Below are positions 45,582-54,239 of a stretch of DNA of 64,000 bases, piece after piece. The number at the start of each line of letters is the position of its first letter. The first letter of the stretch is position 1. This DNA is from Saccharospirillum sp. (lineage in GTDB: Bacteria; Pseudomonadota; Gammaproteobacteria; Pseudomonadales; Natronospirillaceae). The DNA is taken from assembly GCA_022565595.1 (NCBI GenBank), contig JAIUML010000007.1, positions 62,001 through 126,000 of the forward strand, given 5' to 3'. The notes beneath the pieces were generated by a model, which was not told where the DNA came from, did no database searches, and worked only from the letters and a program-made list of their open reading frames with translations. A program made the translations under genes and the position numbers.

Positions 45582-46970
45582 ATGACAGGCTTCAAACAAG
45601 CTTACAGCCGAAACGTATTGACCAGGACATTAACAGGCGTCGTTGCTGGTAGTGCTCTAACACTGACCGCGGCTGCGGACATTGGCTGGCCCGAAAAGGA
45701 AGACCTCACTTTCGGTTTTATCAAACTGACTGACATGGCGCCTTTAGCCATCGCCTATGAGCGCGGCTACTTCGAAGACGAGGGGCTCTTTGTTCAACTC
45801 GAAGCTCAGGCCAACTGGAAAGTCTTGATCGATCGCGTCATTGATGGCCAATTGGACGGTGCGCACATGTTGGCAGGTCAACCCCTGGGCGAAACCATCG
45901 GCTTTGGTACCGAGGCTCACATCATCACCGCTTTCACCATGGACTTGAATGGGAATGCCTGTACCGTTTCCCCCGATGTCTGGGAAGGCATGAAAGCCAG
46001 CCTGCCCATGGACAATGGCAAGCCAGTACACCCTATCGGTGCTGAGCACTTGCTGCCGGTTATTGAGTCCTACAATGATCGTGGCGAGTCGTTCAATTTT
46101 GGCATGGTATTCCCGGTCTCCACTCACAATTTCGAACTGCGTTATTGGCTGGCTGCGGCAGGTATACACCCTGGTTACTATGCCCCACAACGTGGCGATA
46201 CCAGTGGTCAACGGGATGCAGATGTCCTGATCTCGGTAACCCCTCCGCCACAGATGCCAGCCACGCTGGAAGCTGGCACCATCAACGGCTATTGCGTCGG
46301 TGAGCCCTGGAATCAGCAGGCTGTATTCCGCGATATCGGTGTACCCGTGGTGACCGATTACGATATTCGAAATAACGTGGCCGAAAAAGTTTTTGGTGTC
46401 AGCAACGATTGGGCTGAGCAGTATCCGAATACCCACATTCGCATAGTGAAAGCCCTGATCCGTGCCGGCCATTGGCTCGATGCCGACAACAACGCCAACC
46501 GTGAAGAAGCGGCGCGCATCATCTCGAACTCCTACTATGTGGGTGCCGACTACGACGTGATCGCCAATTCCATGACGGGTATTTTTGAATTCGAGAAAGG
46601 CGATGTGCGACCAGCACCGGATTTCAACGTCTTCTTCCGCTATCACGCCACCTACCCCTACTACTCGGACGCCATCTGGTACCTGACGCAAATGCGTCGC
46701 TGGGGTCAGATTCCCGAGTACAAACCAGACGACTGGTATATGGAAACGGCGCAAAAAGTCTTTCGCCCCGACATCTACCAGCAGGCAGCAGAGGCTCTGA
46801 TCGCCGAAGGCTTGATGCAACCAGAAGACTTCCCGAACTTCACTCAGGAGAGCGGCATTCGACCCAATGACCACACCACCTTTATTGATGGCCACGTTTT
46901 TGATGCCACAGCGCCCAATGAGTACCTGGAGCAGTTCAGCATCGGCCTGAAAGGCTCTGAAACACCCTGA
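45582..46970 (+). CDS. nrtA: Nitrate/nitrite ABC transporter substrate-binding protein
   Basis: 462 residues, NrtA/NasF family. The signal-like N-terminus ([18 protein letters not shown]) suggests export to the periplasm. Typical segments: [62 protein letters not shown] and the C-terminal [19 protein letters not shown]. It delivers nitrate to NrtB. GGAGAG precedes the ATG. A strong hairpin separates it from nrtB, which may raise its level over the membrane parts. Confidence 0.92.
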   Translation: MTGFKQAYSRNVLTRTLTGVVAGSALTLTAAADIGWPEKEDLTFGFIKLTDMAPLAIAYERGYFEDEGLFVQLEAQANWKVLIDRVIDGQLDGAHMLAGQPLGETIGFGTEAHIITAFTMDLNGNACTVSPDVWEGMKASLPMDNGKPVHPIGAEHLLPVIESYNDRGESFNFGMVFPVSTHNFELRYWLAAAGIHPGYYAPQRGDTSGQRDADVLISVTPPPQMPATLEAGTINGYCVGEPWNQQAVFRDIGVPVVTDYDIRNNVAEKVFGVSNDWAEQYPNTHIRIVKALIRAGHWLDADNNANREEAARIISNSYYVGADYDVIANSMTGIFEFEKGDVRPAPDFNVFFRYHATYPYYSDAIWYLTQMRRWGQIPEYKPDDWYMETAQKVFRPDIYQQAAEALIAEGLMQPEDFPNFTQESGIRPNDHTTFIDGHVFDATAPNEYLEQFSIGLKGSETP

Positions 46971-46977
46971 TCAAGAC

Positions 46978-47008
46978 AGAGGGCCTGGTCCAGGCGACCA
47001 GGCCCTCT
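46978..47008 (+). promoter_or_regulatory. Strong hairpin between nrtA and nrtB
   Basis: AGAGGGCCTGGTC (46978-46990) and its complement GACCAGGCCCTCT (46996-47008) form a perfect 13-bp stem with a 5-base loop. There is no T run after it. It probably protects nrtA mRNA from 3' decay or partly reduces nrtBD expression. Confidence 0.6.
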
Positions 47009-47044
47009 GATCAGGAAAAAAATCCGCTAAAGATAGTAAAGACA

Positions 47045-48031
47045 ATGAGTGCAGCCCTGGCCACCCTCAACCGCATCAACCCCGCGCGCTGGACAGTCAC
47101 CGTCTGGCGCGACCTGGCACTGAAACTGACCTTCCCTGCCCTTGGCCTGGCACTGTTCCTCGGCTTCTGGCACCTGGGGGCGCAACAGATCAATACCTCA
47201 CTGGGTACCTTTCCGGGCCCGGCTGAAGTCTACTCCCAATGGACGAATCTGGTGGATGAACATCGCCAGGAGAAAGCGCGCGAAGCAGAATTCTACCAGC
47301 GCCAGCAAGAGCGAAACGCCCAAAGACTGGCTGCCGACCCGAACGCCGAGGTTCGGTGGCGCGATTTCAATGGCCGCCCGACCTTCTTCAGCCAGATACG
47401 AACCAGCCTCTGGACAGTAATGGCAGGCTTCGGGCTCGCAACGGTAATCGCCATACCGGCAGGCATCATCATAGGGCTGAACCAGAACGTTTACCGAGCG
47501 GTCAATCCGATCATCCAGGTATTCAAGCCAGTTTCACCCCTTGCCTGGCTGCCGCTGGTCACGCTCGTTGTCAGCGCTGTCTATGTCTCGGACGATCCGA
47601 TGTTCTCGCGCTCCTTCCTGGTGTCGATGATTACAGTGACCCTATGCTCGCTTTGGCCAACCTTGATCAACACCACCGTAGGGGTTAACAGTGTCAGCAA
47701 AGACCTGCTCAACGTCAGCCAGGTTTTGCGCCTGAACTGGTTTACTCATGTCCGACGCATCATCATCCCTTCGGCCATTCCGATGATGTTCACCGGCCTG
47801 CGTCTGTCCCTTGGCATTGCCTGGATGGTGCTGATCGCGGCCGAAATGCTGGCCCAGAACCCGGGCCTGGGCAAGTTCGTCTGGGACGAATTCCAGAACG
47901 GCTCTTCCGACTCACTCGGCCGTATCTGTGTCGCCGTCCTGGTCATAGGTTTCATCGGCTACCTGCTCGACCGAGCCATGCTGGCGCTGCAAGGTTGGGT
48001 GAATTGGGATAAAACGGCGGTGATGCGGTGA
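47045..48031 (+). CDS. nrtB: Nitrate/nitrite ABC transporter permease
   Basis: 328 residues. NrtB/BPD inner-membrane permease with about six membrane segments; an N-terminal cytoplasmic extension with VDEHRQEKAREAEFYQRQQERNAQR (about 75-100) is extra. Contains the EAA loop-type sequence VSKDLLNVSQVLRLNWFTHVRRIIIPSAIP and ends LDRAMLALQGWVNWDKT. Partner of NrtA and NrtD. Confidence 0.92.
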   Translation: MSAALATLNRINPARWTVTVWRDLALKLTFPALGLALFLGFWHLGAQQINTSLGTFPGPAEVYSQWTNLVDEHRQEKAREAEFYQRQQERNAQRLAADPNAEVRWRDFNGRPTFFSQIRTSLWTVMAGFGLATVIAIPAGIIIGLNQNVYRAVNPIIQVFKPVSPLAWLPLVTLVVSAVYVSDDPMFSRSFLVSMITVTLCSLWPTLINTTVGVNSVSKDLLNVSQVLRLNWFTHVRRIIIPSAIPMMFTGLRLSLGIAWMVLIAAEMLAQNPGLGKFVWDEFQNGSSDSLGRICVAVLVIGFIGYLLDRAMLALQGWVNWDKTAVMR

Positions 48032-48096
48032 GTTTTTTTACAAAACCGACACTGGCTATCAGATAAAGGCACCGAATTAATTCAGGAGACAACATC

Positions 48097-48939
48097 ATGA
48101 GTAACACACACCTGGAACTTTCGCAGGTCAGTATCGACTTCCCGACTCCGAGTGGGCCCTTTCGTGCCCTCAACAAGGTCAACTTGAAAATCGATCAGGG
48201 GGAATTTGTTTCCCTGATTGGTCACTCCGGCTGTGGCAAGAGTACTGTCTTGAACATCGTCGCCGGCCTGCATCAGGCCACCGAAGGCGGCATATTATTG
48301 GATGGGCGTGAAGTCAACGAACCCGGCCCGGAACGGGCTGTGGTGTTTCAGAACCACAGCTTGCTGCCCTGGTTGACCACCTACCAGAATGTAGAACTTG
48401 CCGTTAAACAGGTCTTTCGTGGCCAGAAATCGCGTCGTGAAATGCGCGAATGGATTGAGTACAACCTCGATCTGGTTCACATGACCCACGCCCTGGACAA
48501 ACGGCCAGACGAAATTTCTGGTGGCATGAAGCAACGCGTAGGCATCGCTCGCGCTCTGGCCATGCAACCCAAGGTATTATTGATGGACGAACCTTTTGGC
48601 GCCCTGGATGCCTTGACCCGTGCGCACCTTCAGGATTCGCTGATGGAGATTCAGGCACAGTTGGGCAACACCGTCATCATGATCACTCATGATGTTGACG
48701 AAGCCGTGCTACTCTCTGATCGCATCGTCATGATGACCAACGGCCCTGCGGCTACCATAGGCGAAGTGCTGGATGTCAACCTGTCTCGACCGCGCAATCG
48801 TATCGCCCTGGCCGATGACACCGATTACAACCACTTGCGCTCTCAAGTGCTGACCTTCCTGTACGAAAAGCAACGCAAGGTTGAACCGATCAACCCGAAA
48901 AAAGCCAACGAGCAACAGAAAAAAGCCGAGGTCGCTTGA
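48097..48939 (+). CDS. nrtD: Nitrate/nitrite ABC transporter ATP-binding protein
   Basis: 280 residues. Walker A GHSGCGKST (about 48), Q-loop FQNHSLLPWLT, signature EISGGMKQRVGIARALA, Walker B VLLMDEPFGALDALTR and H-loop ITHDVDEAVLL. It energises NrtA-NrtB uptake. Called NrtD because it is a single-domain ATPase; the larger NrtC fusion is absent. AGGAG ribosome site. Confidence 0.94.
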   Translation: MSNTHLELSQVSIDFPTPSGPFRALNKVNLKIDQGEFVSLIGHSGCGKSTVLNIVAGLHQATEGGILLDGREVNEPGPERAVVFQNHSLLPWLTTYQNVELAVKQVFRGQKSRREMREWIEYNLDLVHMTHALDKRPDEISGGMKQRVGIARALAMQPKVLLMDEPFGALDALTRAHLQDSLMEIQAQLGNTVIMITHDVDEAVLLSDRIVMMTNGPAATIGEVLDVNLSRPRNRIALADDTDYNHLRSQVLTFLYEKQRKVEPINPKKANEQQKKAEVA

Positions 48940-48950
48940 AGAGCAAGAAA

Positions 48951-48989
48951 ACATCGGTATCAAGACAACAGTGGATGCCGATGTTTTTT
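48951..48989 (+). terminator. Terminator of nrtABD
   Basis: ACATCGGTAT (48951-48960) and ATGCCGATGT (48975-48984) make a 10-bp stem with one G-T pair; six T follow. It starts 12 bases after the nrtD stop. Confidence 0.85.
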
Positions 48990-49097
48990 CACAACTGCTT
49001 CGACAACATGGTCGGTAATAGCCCCCATTCTTCGTGTAGTAAAGTAATCTAATTACAGCACATACAGTTAACCCCAAAGATACCTGCATCATCTGGT

Positions 49098-49310
49098 GTG
49101 GTTACACAGACCGAGCGGACCATCAATCGCTTCATATCAGCGATTTTGATGGCTGTTTCAGTCGAAGCTCTGCTGCTGAAGTTCAAATCTCTGCTGGGTG
49201 ATGCCGACCAGTTGACCCATGCCGACTTCATGAGGTTTTCTGCCGTTGCCCTCTTGATTGGGCTGGCGATATACCTCAAGCTTACTCGACCTGTTGCAGC
49301 GACAGAGTAA
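49098..49310 (+). CDS. Small membrane protein
   Basis: 70 residues from a GTG start; weak ribosome site. Two hydrophobic helices (FISAILMAVSVEALLLKF and FSAVALLIGLAIYLKL) separated by a loop (SLLGDADQLTHADFM). Not recognised as a family. It is followed 21 bases later by the DUF1289 gene on the same strand. Confidence 0.5.
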   Translation: MVTQTERTINRFISAILMAVSVEALLLKFKSLLGDADQLTHADFMRFSAVALLIGLAIYLKLTRPVAATE

Positions 49311-49331
49311 ACCGAAGGCGGCGAATCCGCG

Positions 49332-49604
49332 ATGGAACAACTGGAGTTTTTCGAAATACCCAGCCCCTGTAGAGGGGTCTGCATTTCAGGGCCCCGCGGC
49401 TACTGTCAGGGTTGTTATCGTTCGCGCGAAGAGCGCCAATACTGGCATCAACTCGAAGATCCGGTCAAACGCCAGATCATCCGCGCCTGCCAGATTCGTG
49501 AATACCGCCACCAGTTGGCGTTGCGCCGCAACCAGGTAGATGAGATTCCGGACGATGTTCAAGTCCCCCTGTTCGATTTCGACGAACCGGAGACCAACTC
49601 ATGA
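49332..49604 (+). CDS. DUF1289 cysteine-rich protein
   Basis: 90 residues. Four Cys in PSPCRGVCISGPRGYCQGCYR (about 12-30) match DUF1289, a small domain of unknown role that probably binds a metal. Ends acidic. Overlaps the next gene by 4 bases (ATGA), so they are co-translated. Confidence 0.88.
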   Translation: MEQLEFFEIPSPCRGVCISGPRGYCQGCYRSREERQYWHQLEDPVKRQIIRACQIREYRHQLALRRNQVDEIPDDVQVPLFDFDEPETNS

Positions 49605-49792
49605 GCGAAGACCACCTTTTCACAGAACTTGCCCACCCCACCTGCCCTTACTGTGGCTCCAGCATTCACTTGATCATCGACCCCTTTGAAGAGCGTCAGA
49701 CTTACATCGAAGACTGCGAAGTCTGTTGCCGTCCGATGGAGGTCACCACCGAGGCCGGGCTGTTACTGGAACTGAAGCGAGAGGATGATTAG
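49601..49792 (+). CDS. CPXCG-motif cysteine-rich protein
   Basis: 63 residues. Zinc-ribbon-like pair CPYCGSSI and CEVCCRPMEV, typical of the CPXCG-motif small proteins. Function unknown. Coupled to the DUF1289 gene. Confidence 0.9.
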   Translation: MSEDHLFTELAHPTCPYCGSSIHLIIDPFEERQTYIEDCEVCCRPMEVTTEAGLLLELKREDD

Positions 49793-49808
49793 GCTTCTCG
49801 TTGTTTTT

Positions 49809-49835
49809 GGCACCACCGGTAGCCGTCACGGACCG
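49809..49835. repeat. Fragment of the intergenic palindrome family
   Basis: GGCACCACCGGTAGCCGTCACGG is like the right end of copies 2 and 5 (CCACCGGTAGCCGACGCGG). No left arm is seen nearby. It lies in the 340-base gap before the nas operon, whose rest holds the sigma-54 promoter and leader. Confidence 0.6.
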
Positions 49836-49971
49836 TAGCCACAAAGATTACACCAAGCACTGCTCTCAAGTAGTTCACACACCCGACTTCCTGCCCACCC
49901 ATGGTGCACACTCAAACCTCTTAATCCGCCCAGGAAGGCTGAAACCCTCAAGATAGAGCCATTTCCAAAAG

Positions 49972-49990
49972 TTGGCACAGCCTTCGCTTT
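49972..49990 (+). promoter_or_regulatory. Sigma-54 (-24/-12) promoter of the nas operon
   Basis: TTGGCACAGCCTTCGCTTT has GG (49974-49975) and GC (49986-49987) 10 bases apart, matching the -24/-12 consensus and closely resembling the nrtA promoter. The start point would be near 49999, giving a leader of about 130 bases. Confidence 0.82.
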
Positions 49991-50002
49991 ATAGAACTCA
50001 GT

Positions 50003-50036
50003 CATCGCCAACAGACCTCCGGGCTGGAACGCGATG
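50003..50036 (+). promoter_or_regulatory. Leader hairpin upstream of the nas attenuator
   Basis: CATCGC (50003-50008) and GCGATG (50031-50036) pair, with a small inner CAG/CTG stem. It is the upstream partner position where a nitrate-sensing antiterminator would bind in the Klebsiella model; the canonical paired hexaloops were not recognised. Confidence 0.35.
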
Positions 50037-50068
50037 GCCTTACACTGTGATTTGCGTATCGAGCATTG

Positions 50069-50103
50069 GCGCTCTTGGGGAAACCCAAGGGCGTCTTTTT
50101 TTT
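50069..50103 (+). terminator. Leader terminator/attenuator of the nas operon
   Basis: GCGCTCTTGGG (50069-50079), loop GAAA, CCCAAGGGCGT (50084-50094), then eight T (50096-50103). It lies 30 bases before the first start codon, so it can block the operon unless antiterminated. Confidence 0.88.
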
Positions 50104-50132
50104 GCCTGCAGGAAAGTGGAGACAAGCGTCAG

Positions 50133-51335
50133 ATGGCATCGTTGAACGCCCAAAACAGACTCCTGGTCATCGGCAATGGCATGGCCGCCACCGAGTTGCT
50201 CAAGCAACTGGTTGTCCGGGGTTATGCCGGCCGGATTACTGTTGTCGGAGACGAGCCCGGGCCGGGCTATAACCGTATTCAACTCACACCCTGGTTGGCG
50301 GATGAGATCGAAGACGGTGGTCTTGATCTGGTCACCTCTGATTGGTACGCCCGCCAGGGTATCGAGTTGGTCAGTGCCGATGCCATTGTGCACCTCGATC
50401 CTGCGGGCGAGGCGCGTACGGCCAGTGGTCGTTTGTTGGCCTTTGATCAATGCGTACTGGCCACCGGCGCTCTGCCCCGCCTCCCTGGCCAGGGCTACAA
50501 GCCCCAAGCTTCCATAAGGGCGTTTCGCAGCAAGGCGGATGGATACTGGTTAAAACAATGCAGCGCTGATCAGTCTGCTGTGGTGATCGGGGGTGGTTTG
50601 CTGGGTATTGAGGCTGCCTGGGGGCTGCGCAAGCGTGGCCTGGAGGTGACACTGGTGCATCGCAACAGCCATTTGCTCAATCGCCAATTGAGCGAGACCT
50701 GCGCTCAGCCACTGCATCAGGCCTTGGCCGATGCCGGTATTCGGTTGGCGTTGAACACCGAATTGAATGGTCTTGATTCCGACCCGACCTTGACCTCCAT
50801 CTCCCTCGGCAACGGCGAAGTGCTGCGTGCCGATGCCCTGATACTGGCAGCGGGTATTCTGCCCAACACCGATCTGGCTCGCGATGCCGGGCTTACCGTT
50901 GAGCGCGGGGTGGTGGTCGATCACCAGTTGCGTACCAGTGCGGCCAACTGCTTTGCCATTGGCGAGTGTGCCGAATTTGCGGGTCAGACCTTTGGCATGG
51001 TTAACCCGGCCTGGCAGCAGGCCCGTGTTGTCGCAGCAAACCTGTGCGGTGACGCCACTTTCTATGCGATATCCGATGAATTGACTCGGCTGAAAATCTC
51101 CGGTCTGGATGTGATTTCTCTCGGTTGTATTGATCATCCCAACGCGCGCCAATTGACCTTGAACAGCCCACAGACGCGTCAGTGCCGTCGACTGCACCTG
51201 CTGAACGACCGTCTGATCGGAGCCGAAATGGTCGGCACCACAGCCCACCTGGAACTCTTTAAAACCCTTATACATTCCCGGCAGACAGTGCGTGATGCAC
51301 GCCTGCTGTTACTGGGCGATGCCAAGGCTGCCTGA
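50133..51335 (+). CDS. FAD-dependent NAD(P)H oxidoreductase, nitrate reductase electron-transfer subunit-like
   Basis: 400 residues from the ATG at 50133 (MASLNAQNRLLVIGNGMAA). Two Rossmann folds: VIGNGMAATELLKQLVVRGY for FAD and AVVIGGGLLGIEAAWGLRKRG (about 150) for NAD(P)H, then CFAIGECAEF. It fits the NasC-like NADH-side partner of assimilatory nitrate reductase in the Klebsiella operon, but lacks the [2Fe-2S] BFD domain; that domain is found at the C-terminus of NasA here. First gene of the nas operon, 9 bases before nirB. Confidence 0.8.
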   Translation: MASLNAQNRLLVIGNGMAATELLKQLVVRGYAGRITVVGDEPGPGYNRIQLTPWLADEIEDGGLDLVTSDWYARQGIELVSADAIVHLDPAGEARTASGRLLAFDQCVLATGALPRLPGQGYKPQASIRAFRSKADGYWLKQCSADQSAVVIGGGLLGIEAAWGLRKRGLEVTLVHRNSHLLNRQLSETCAQPLHQALADAGIRLALNTELNGLDSDPTLTSISLGNGEVLRADALILAAGILPNTDLARDAGLTVERGVVVDHQLRTSAANCFAIGECAEFAGQTFGMVNPAWQQARVVAANLCGDATFYAISDELTRLKISGLDVISLGCIDHPNARQLTLNSPQTRQCRRLHLLNDRLIGAEMVGTTAHLELFKTLIHSRQTVRDARLLLLGDAKAA

Positions 51336-51344
51336 GGAGCGATT

Positions 51345-53873
51345 ATGACGACTGCAAAACACCTGGTAATCATCGGCAACGGCATGGTTGGCCATCACTG
51401 CGTTGAAAACTTTCTGACTGAATCGGAGTCCGCTTCCTGGCGGGTTACTGTTGTCGGTGAGGAAGGCTATGCCGCCTACGACCGGGTTCATTTATCGGAG
51501 TATTTTCAGGGTAAAACGCATCAGGACCTGGCTCTGGGCAAAGCGGGTTTTGAAGATGCACGCCTGACCACCCTGCTCGGTACTCGGGTAACAGAGATCA
51601 ACCGAGAAGAACATCAGGTGGTGCTCAGCAATGGCGAAAGGCTGCACTACGACAAGCTGATATTGGCTACCGGCTCCTACCCCTTTGTGCCGCCTATACC
51701 TGGCCATGACAACAAGCGTTGCTTTGTGTACCGGACCCTGGACGACCTGGACGCCATCGCCTCAGCCGCCAGCGCTGGCAGAACGGGCGTGGTAATCGGC
51801 GGTGGCTTGCTGGGCCTGGAAGCCGCCAATGCGTTGCGCTCCCTGGGACTGGAAACTCACGTCATCGAGTTCGCTCCTCGTTTAATGCCCGTGCAACTGG
51901 ACGACGAGGCCGGCGCCATATTACGCCAGAAAATTTCTGACCTGGGTGTACAAGTCCATGTGAATACAGCCACCAGCCGCATAGAAACCAGTGGAGATGA
52001 CCGACTGACATTGCACTTTGCCGAAGGCGAGCCCCTGACGACCGATGTCCTGGTATTCTCCGCTGGTATTCGTCCTCAGGACGCTCTGGGCAGGCAAAGT
52101 GGTCTGGAACTCGGTGAACGCGGCGGTATCCGAATCAACAACCATTGCCAGACATCCGACCCAGACATCTATGCCATTGGCGAAGTCGCGCTCTGGCAGG
52201 AAACAATCTTTGGCCTGGTGGCCCCGGGCTACCGCATGGCAGAAACAGCGGCAAGCCACCTCTGTGGTCAGTCGGAACCCACCTTCCTCGGTGCCGACAT
52301 GAGCACCAAATTGAAGCTACTGGGGGTGGATGTCGGCTCCATTGGGGATGCCCATGCCAGCACGGCAGGTGCCCTCAGCTTTCGCTACATTAACGAAGCC
52401 AAAGGCCAGTACAAGAAACTGGTGACCAGTGCCGATGGTAAGCATTTGCTCGGCGCTATTCTGGTGGGCGACAACAGCAGCTACGATACCCTGCTGCAAT
52501 ACTATCTGAATGACATCGCCCTGCCGGAAGAGCCCGATAGCCTGATCCTGCCCACAGGCAATGCGGCCCCGCAATTGGGCGTAGACGCCCTGCCCGATAC
52601 CGCCACCATCTGCTCCTGCCTGAACGTAACCAAGGGCGGCATCGTTAGCGCCATCGAACAGGGGTGCTGCTCACTGGCCGAGGTTAAATCCAGCACCGAT
52701 GCCAGCAGTGGCTGTGGTGGCTGCGCAGCCATGCTCAAGAACGTGGTCGACACCACTCTGGAAGCCCGTGGCTTTGAGGTAGACCACTCCCTGTGCGAAC
52801 ACTTCCAATACACACGCCAGGAACTCTATCACCTGGTACAGGTGAACCAGATCAAGACATTCGATGCCTTGATCGAGCAGTTCGGTCAGGGCAATGGCTG
52901 CGATATCTGCAAACCTGCGGTGGCTTCCATTCTCGCCATTTGCTGGAATGAAGGCGTGCTCGATGCACAGCACGTCAAGTTGCAGGATACCAACGACACC
53001 TTTCTGGCCAACATGCAAAAAGACGGCACCTACTCGGTGGTGCCCCGCATCGCCGGTGGTGAAATCACCGCCGAAAAACTCCTGGTTATCGGTCAGATCG
53101 CCAAGGATTACAACCTCTACACCAAGATCACCGGCGGTCAACGCATCGATCTGTTCGGTGCCCAGTTGCACCAACTGCCTCCCATCTGGAAACGCCTGGT
53201 GGATGCCGGCTTTGAAACCGGCCAGGCCTATGGCAAGTCGGTGCGTACGGTCAAATCCTGCGTCGGCAGCACCTGGTGTCGCTATGGTGTTCAGGATTCC
53301 GTCGGCATGGCAATACTGTTGGAGAACCGCTACAAGGGGCTGCGAGCGCCGCACAAACTCAAGTTTGCGGTGTCAGGCTGTACTCGCGAATGTGCCGAAG
53401 CGCAAAGCAAGGACATTGGCGTTATCGCCACCGAAAAAGGCTGGAACCTCTTTGTATGCGGCAACGGCGGCATGAAACCACGCCATGCGGATTTGTTTGC
53501 CACCGACCTGGACGACGTTACGCTGATTCAGACCATCGACCGCCTGTTGATGTTTTACATCCGCACCGCAGACCGCTTACAACGTACCGCACGCTGGATG
53601 GAAAACCTGGAAGGTGGCCTCGACTACCTCAAGGCCGTAATACTGGACGACAGCCTGGGCCTGGCCTCGGAACTGGAACAACAGATGGAACATCAGCTCG
53701 AGAGCTACGCCTGCGAATGGAAAACCACCCTGGAAGACGAACAGAAACTCAAGCGCTTCCGCACCTTTGTCAACAGCCCGGACGCCGATGACAACATCGT
53801 TTTTGTGCAGGAGCGCGATCAGATTCGCCCGGCAACAAACGAAGAAAAACACAACCTGATTGCCACTGCCTGA
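51345..53873 (+). CDS. nirB: Assimilatory nitrite reductase, large subunit
   Basis: 842 residues. N-terminal FAD/NAD(P)H part (about 1-400), BFD [2Fe-2S] domain TICSCLNVTKGGIV with C-G-G-C (about 420-470), a second small Cys-rich helix (about 480-530), and siroheme domain with SCVGSTWCRYG (about 637) and SGCTRECAEAQSKD (about 678), giving the four Fe-S/siroheme Cys. Reduces nitrite to ammonium with NADH. GAGGAG precedes the ATG; nirD follows in 11 bases. Confidence 0.95.
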   Translation: MTTAKHLVIIGNGMVGHHCVENFLTESESASWRVTVVGEEGYAAYDRVHLSEYFQGKTHQDLALGKAGFEDARLTTLLGTRVTEINREEHQVVLSNGERLHYDKLILATGSYPFVPPIPGHDNKRCFVYRTLDDLDAIASAASAGRTGVVIGGGLLGLEAANALRSLGLETHVIEFAPRLMPVQLDDEAGAILRQKISDLGVQVHVNTATSRIETSGDDRLTLHFAEGEPLTTDVLVFSAGIRPQDALGRQSGLELGERGGIRINNHCQTSDPDIYAIGEVALWQETIFGLVAPGYRMAETAASHLCGQSEPTFLGADMSTKLKLLGVDVGSIGDAHASTAGALSFRYINEAKGQYKKLVTSADGKHLLGAILVGDNSSYDTLLQYYLNDIALPEEPDSLILPTGNAAPQLGVDALPDTATICSCLNVTKGGIVSAIEQGCCSLAEVKSSTDASSGCGGCAAMLKNVVDTTLEARGFEVDHSLCEHFQYTRQELYHLVQVNQIKTFDALIEQFGQGNGCDICKPAVASILAICWNEGVLDAQHVKLQDTNDTFLANMQKDGTYSVVPRIAGGEITAEKLLVIGQIAKDYNLYTKITGGQRIDLFGAQLHQLPPIWKRLVDAGFETGQAYGKSVRTVKSCVGSTWCRYGVQDSVGMAILLENRYKGLRAPHKLKFAVSGCTRECAEAQSKDIGVIATEKGWNLFVCGNGGMKPRHADLFATDLDDVTLIQTIDRLLMFYIRTADRLQRTARWMENLEGGLDYLKAVILDDSLGLASELEQQMEHQLESYACEWKTTLEDEQKLKRFRTFVNSPDADDNIVFVQERDQIRPATNEEKHNLIATA

Positions 53874-53884
53874 GGAGACCACCG

Positions 53885-54232
53885 ATGACCGCACAACTGA
53901 AAAAAGACACCTGGACAGATGTCTGCCAACTGGATGATCTGGTTCCCGAATCAGGCGTTGCCGTTCGTCTCGGAAAAACCCAGATCGCCCTCTTCTATTG
54001 GCCAAAGACGGGTGAAGTATTCGCTCTGGGTAACACCGACCCTTTCAGTTCGGCCAATGTCATCGCCCGCGGCATAGTGGGTGACGTTCAGGGCAAGCGG
54101 GTGGTCGCCAGCCCCCTGTACAAGCAACACTTTTGTCTGGAAACCGGTCAGTGCCTGGAAGATGACGCCGTCTCGTTGATGACCTGGCCGGCGCGCCTGG
54201 AGGAAGGGCAGGTTCTAATCCATCAACCTTGA
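53885..54232 (+). CDS. nirD: Nitrite reductase small subunit
   Basis: 115 residues, Rieske-like fold. As usual for NirD, the CxH...CxxH cluster ligands are missing, so it is structural. Segments: WTDVCQLDDLVPESGVAVRLGKTQ, YWPKTGEVFALGNTDPFSSANVI, ASPLYKQHFCLETGQCLED. AGGAG site. 7 bases before nasA. Confidence 0.95.
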   Translation: MTAQLKKDTWTDVCQLDDLVPESGVAVRLGKTQIALFYWPKTGEVFALGNTDPFSSANVIARGIVGDVQGKRVVASPLYKQHFCLETGQCLEDDAVSLMTWPARLEEGQVLIHQP

Positions 54233-54239
54233 GGCAACC

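Noticed and set aside
45744-46895. 383-codon minus-strand frame inside nrtA
   Set aside because: Shadow of nrtA; no start signal and no recognisable domain.
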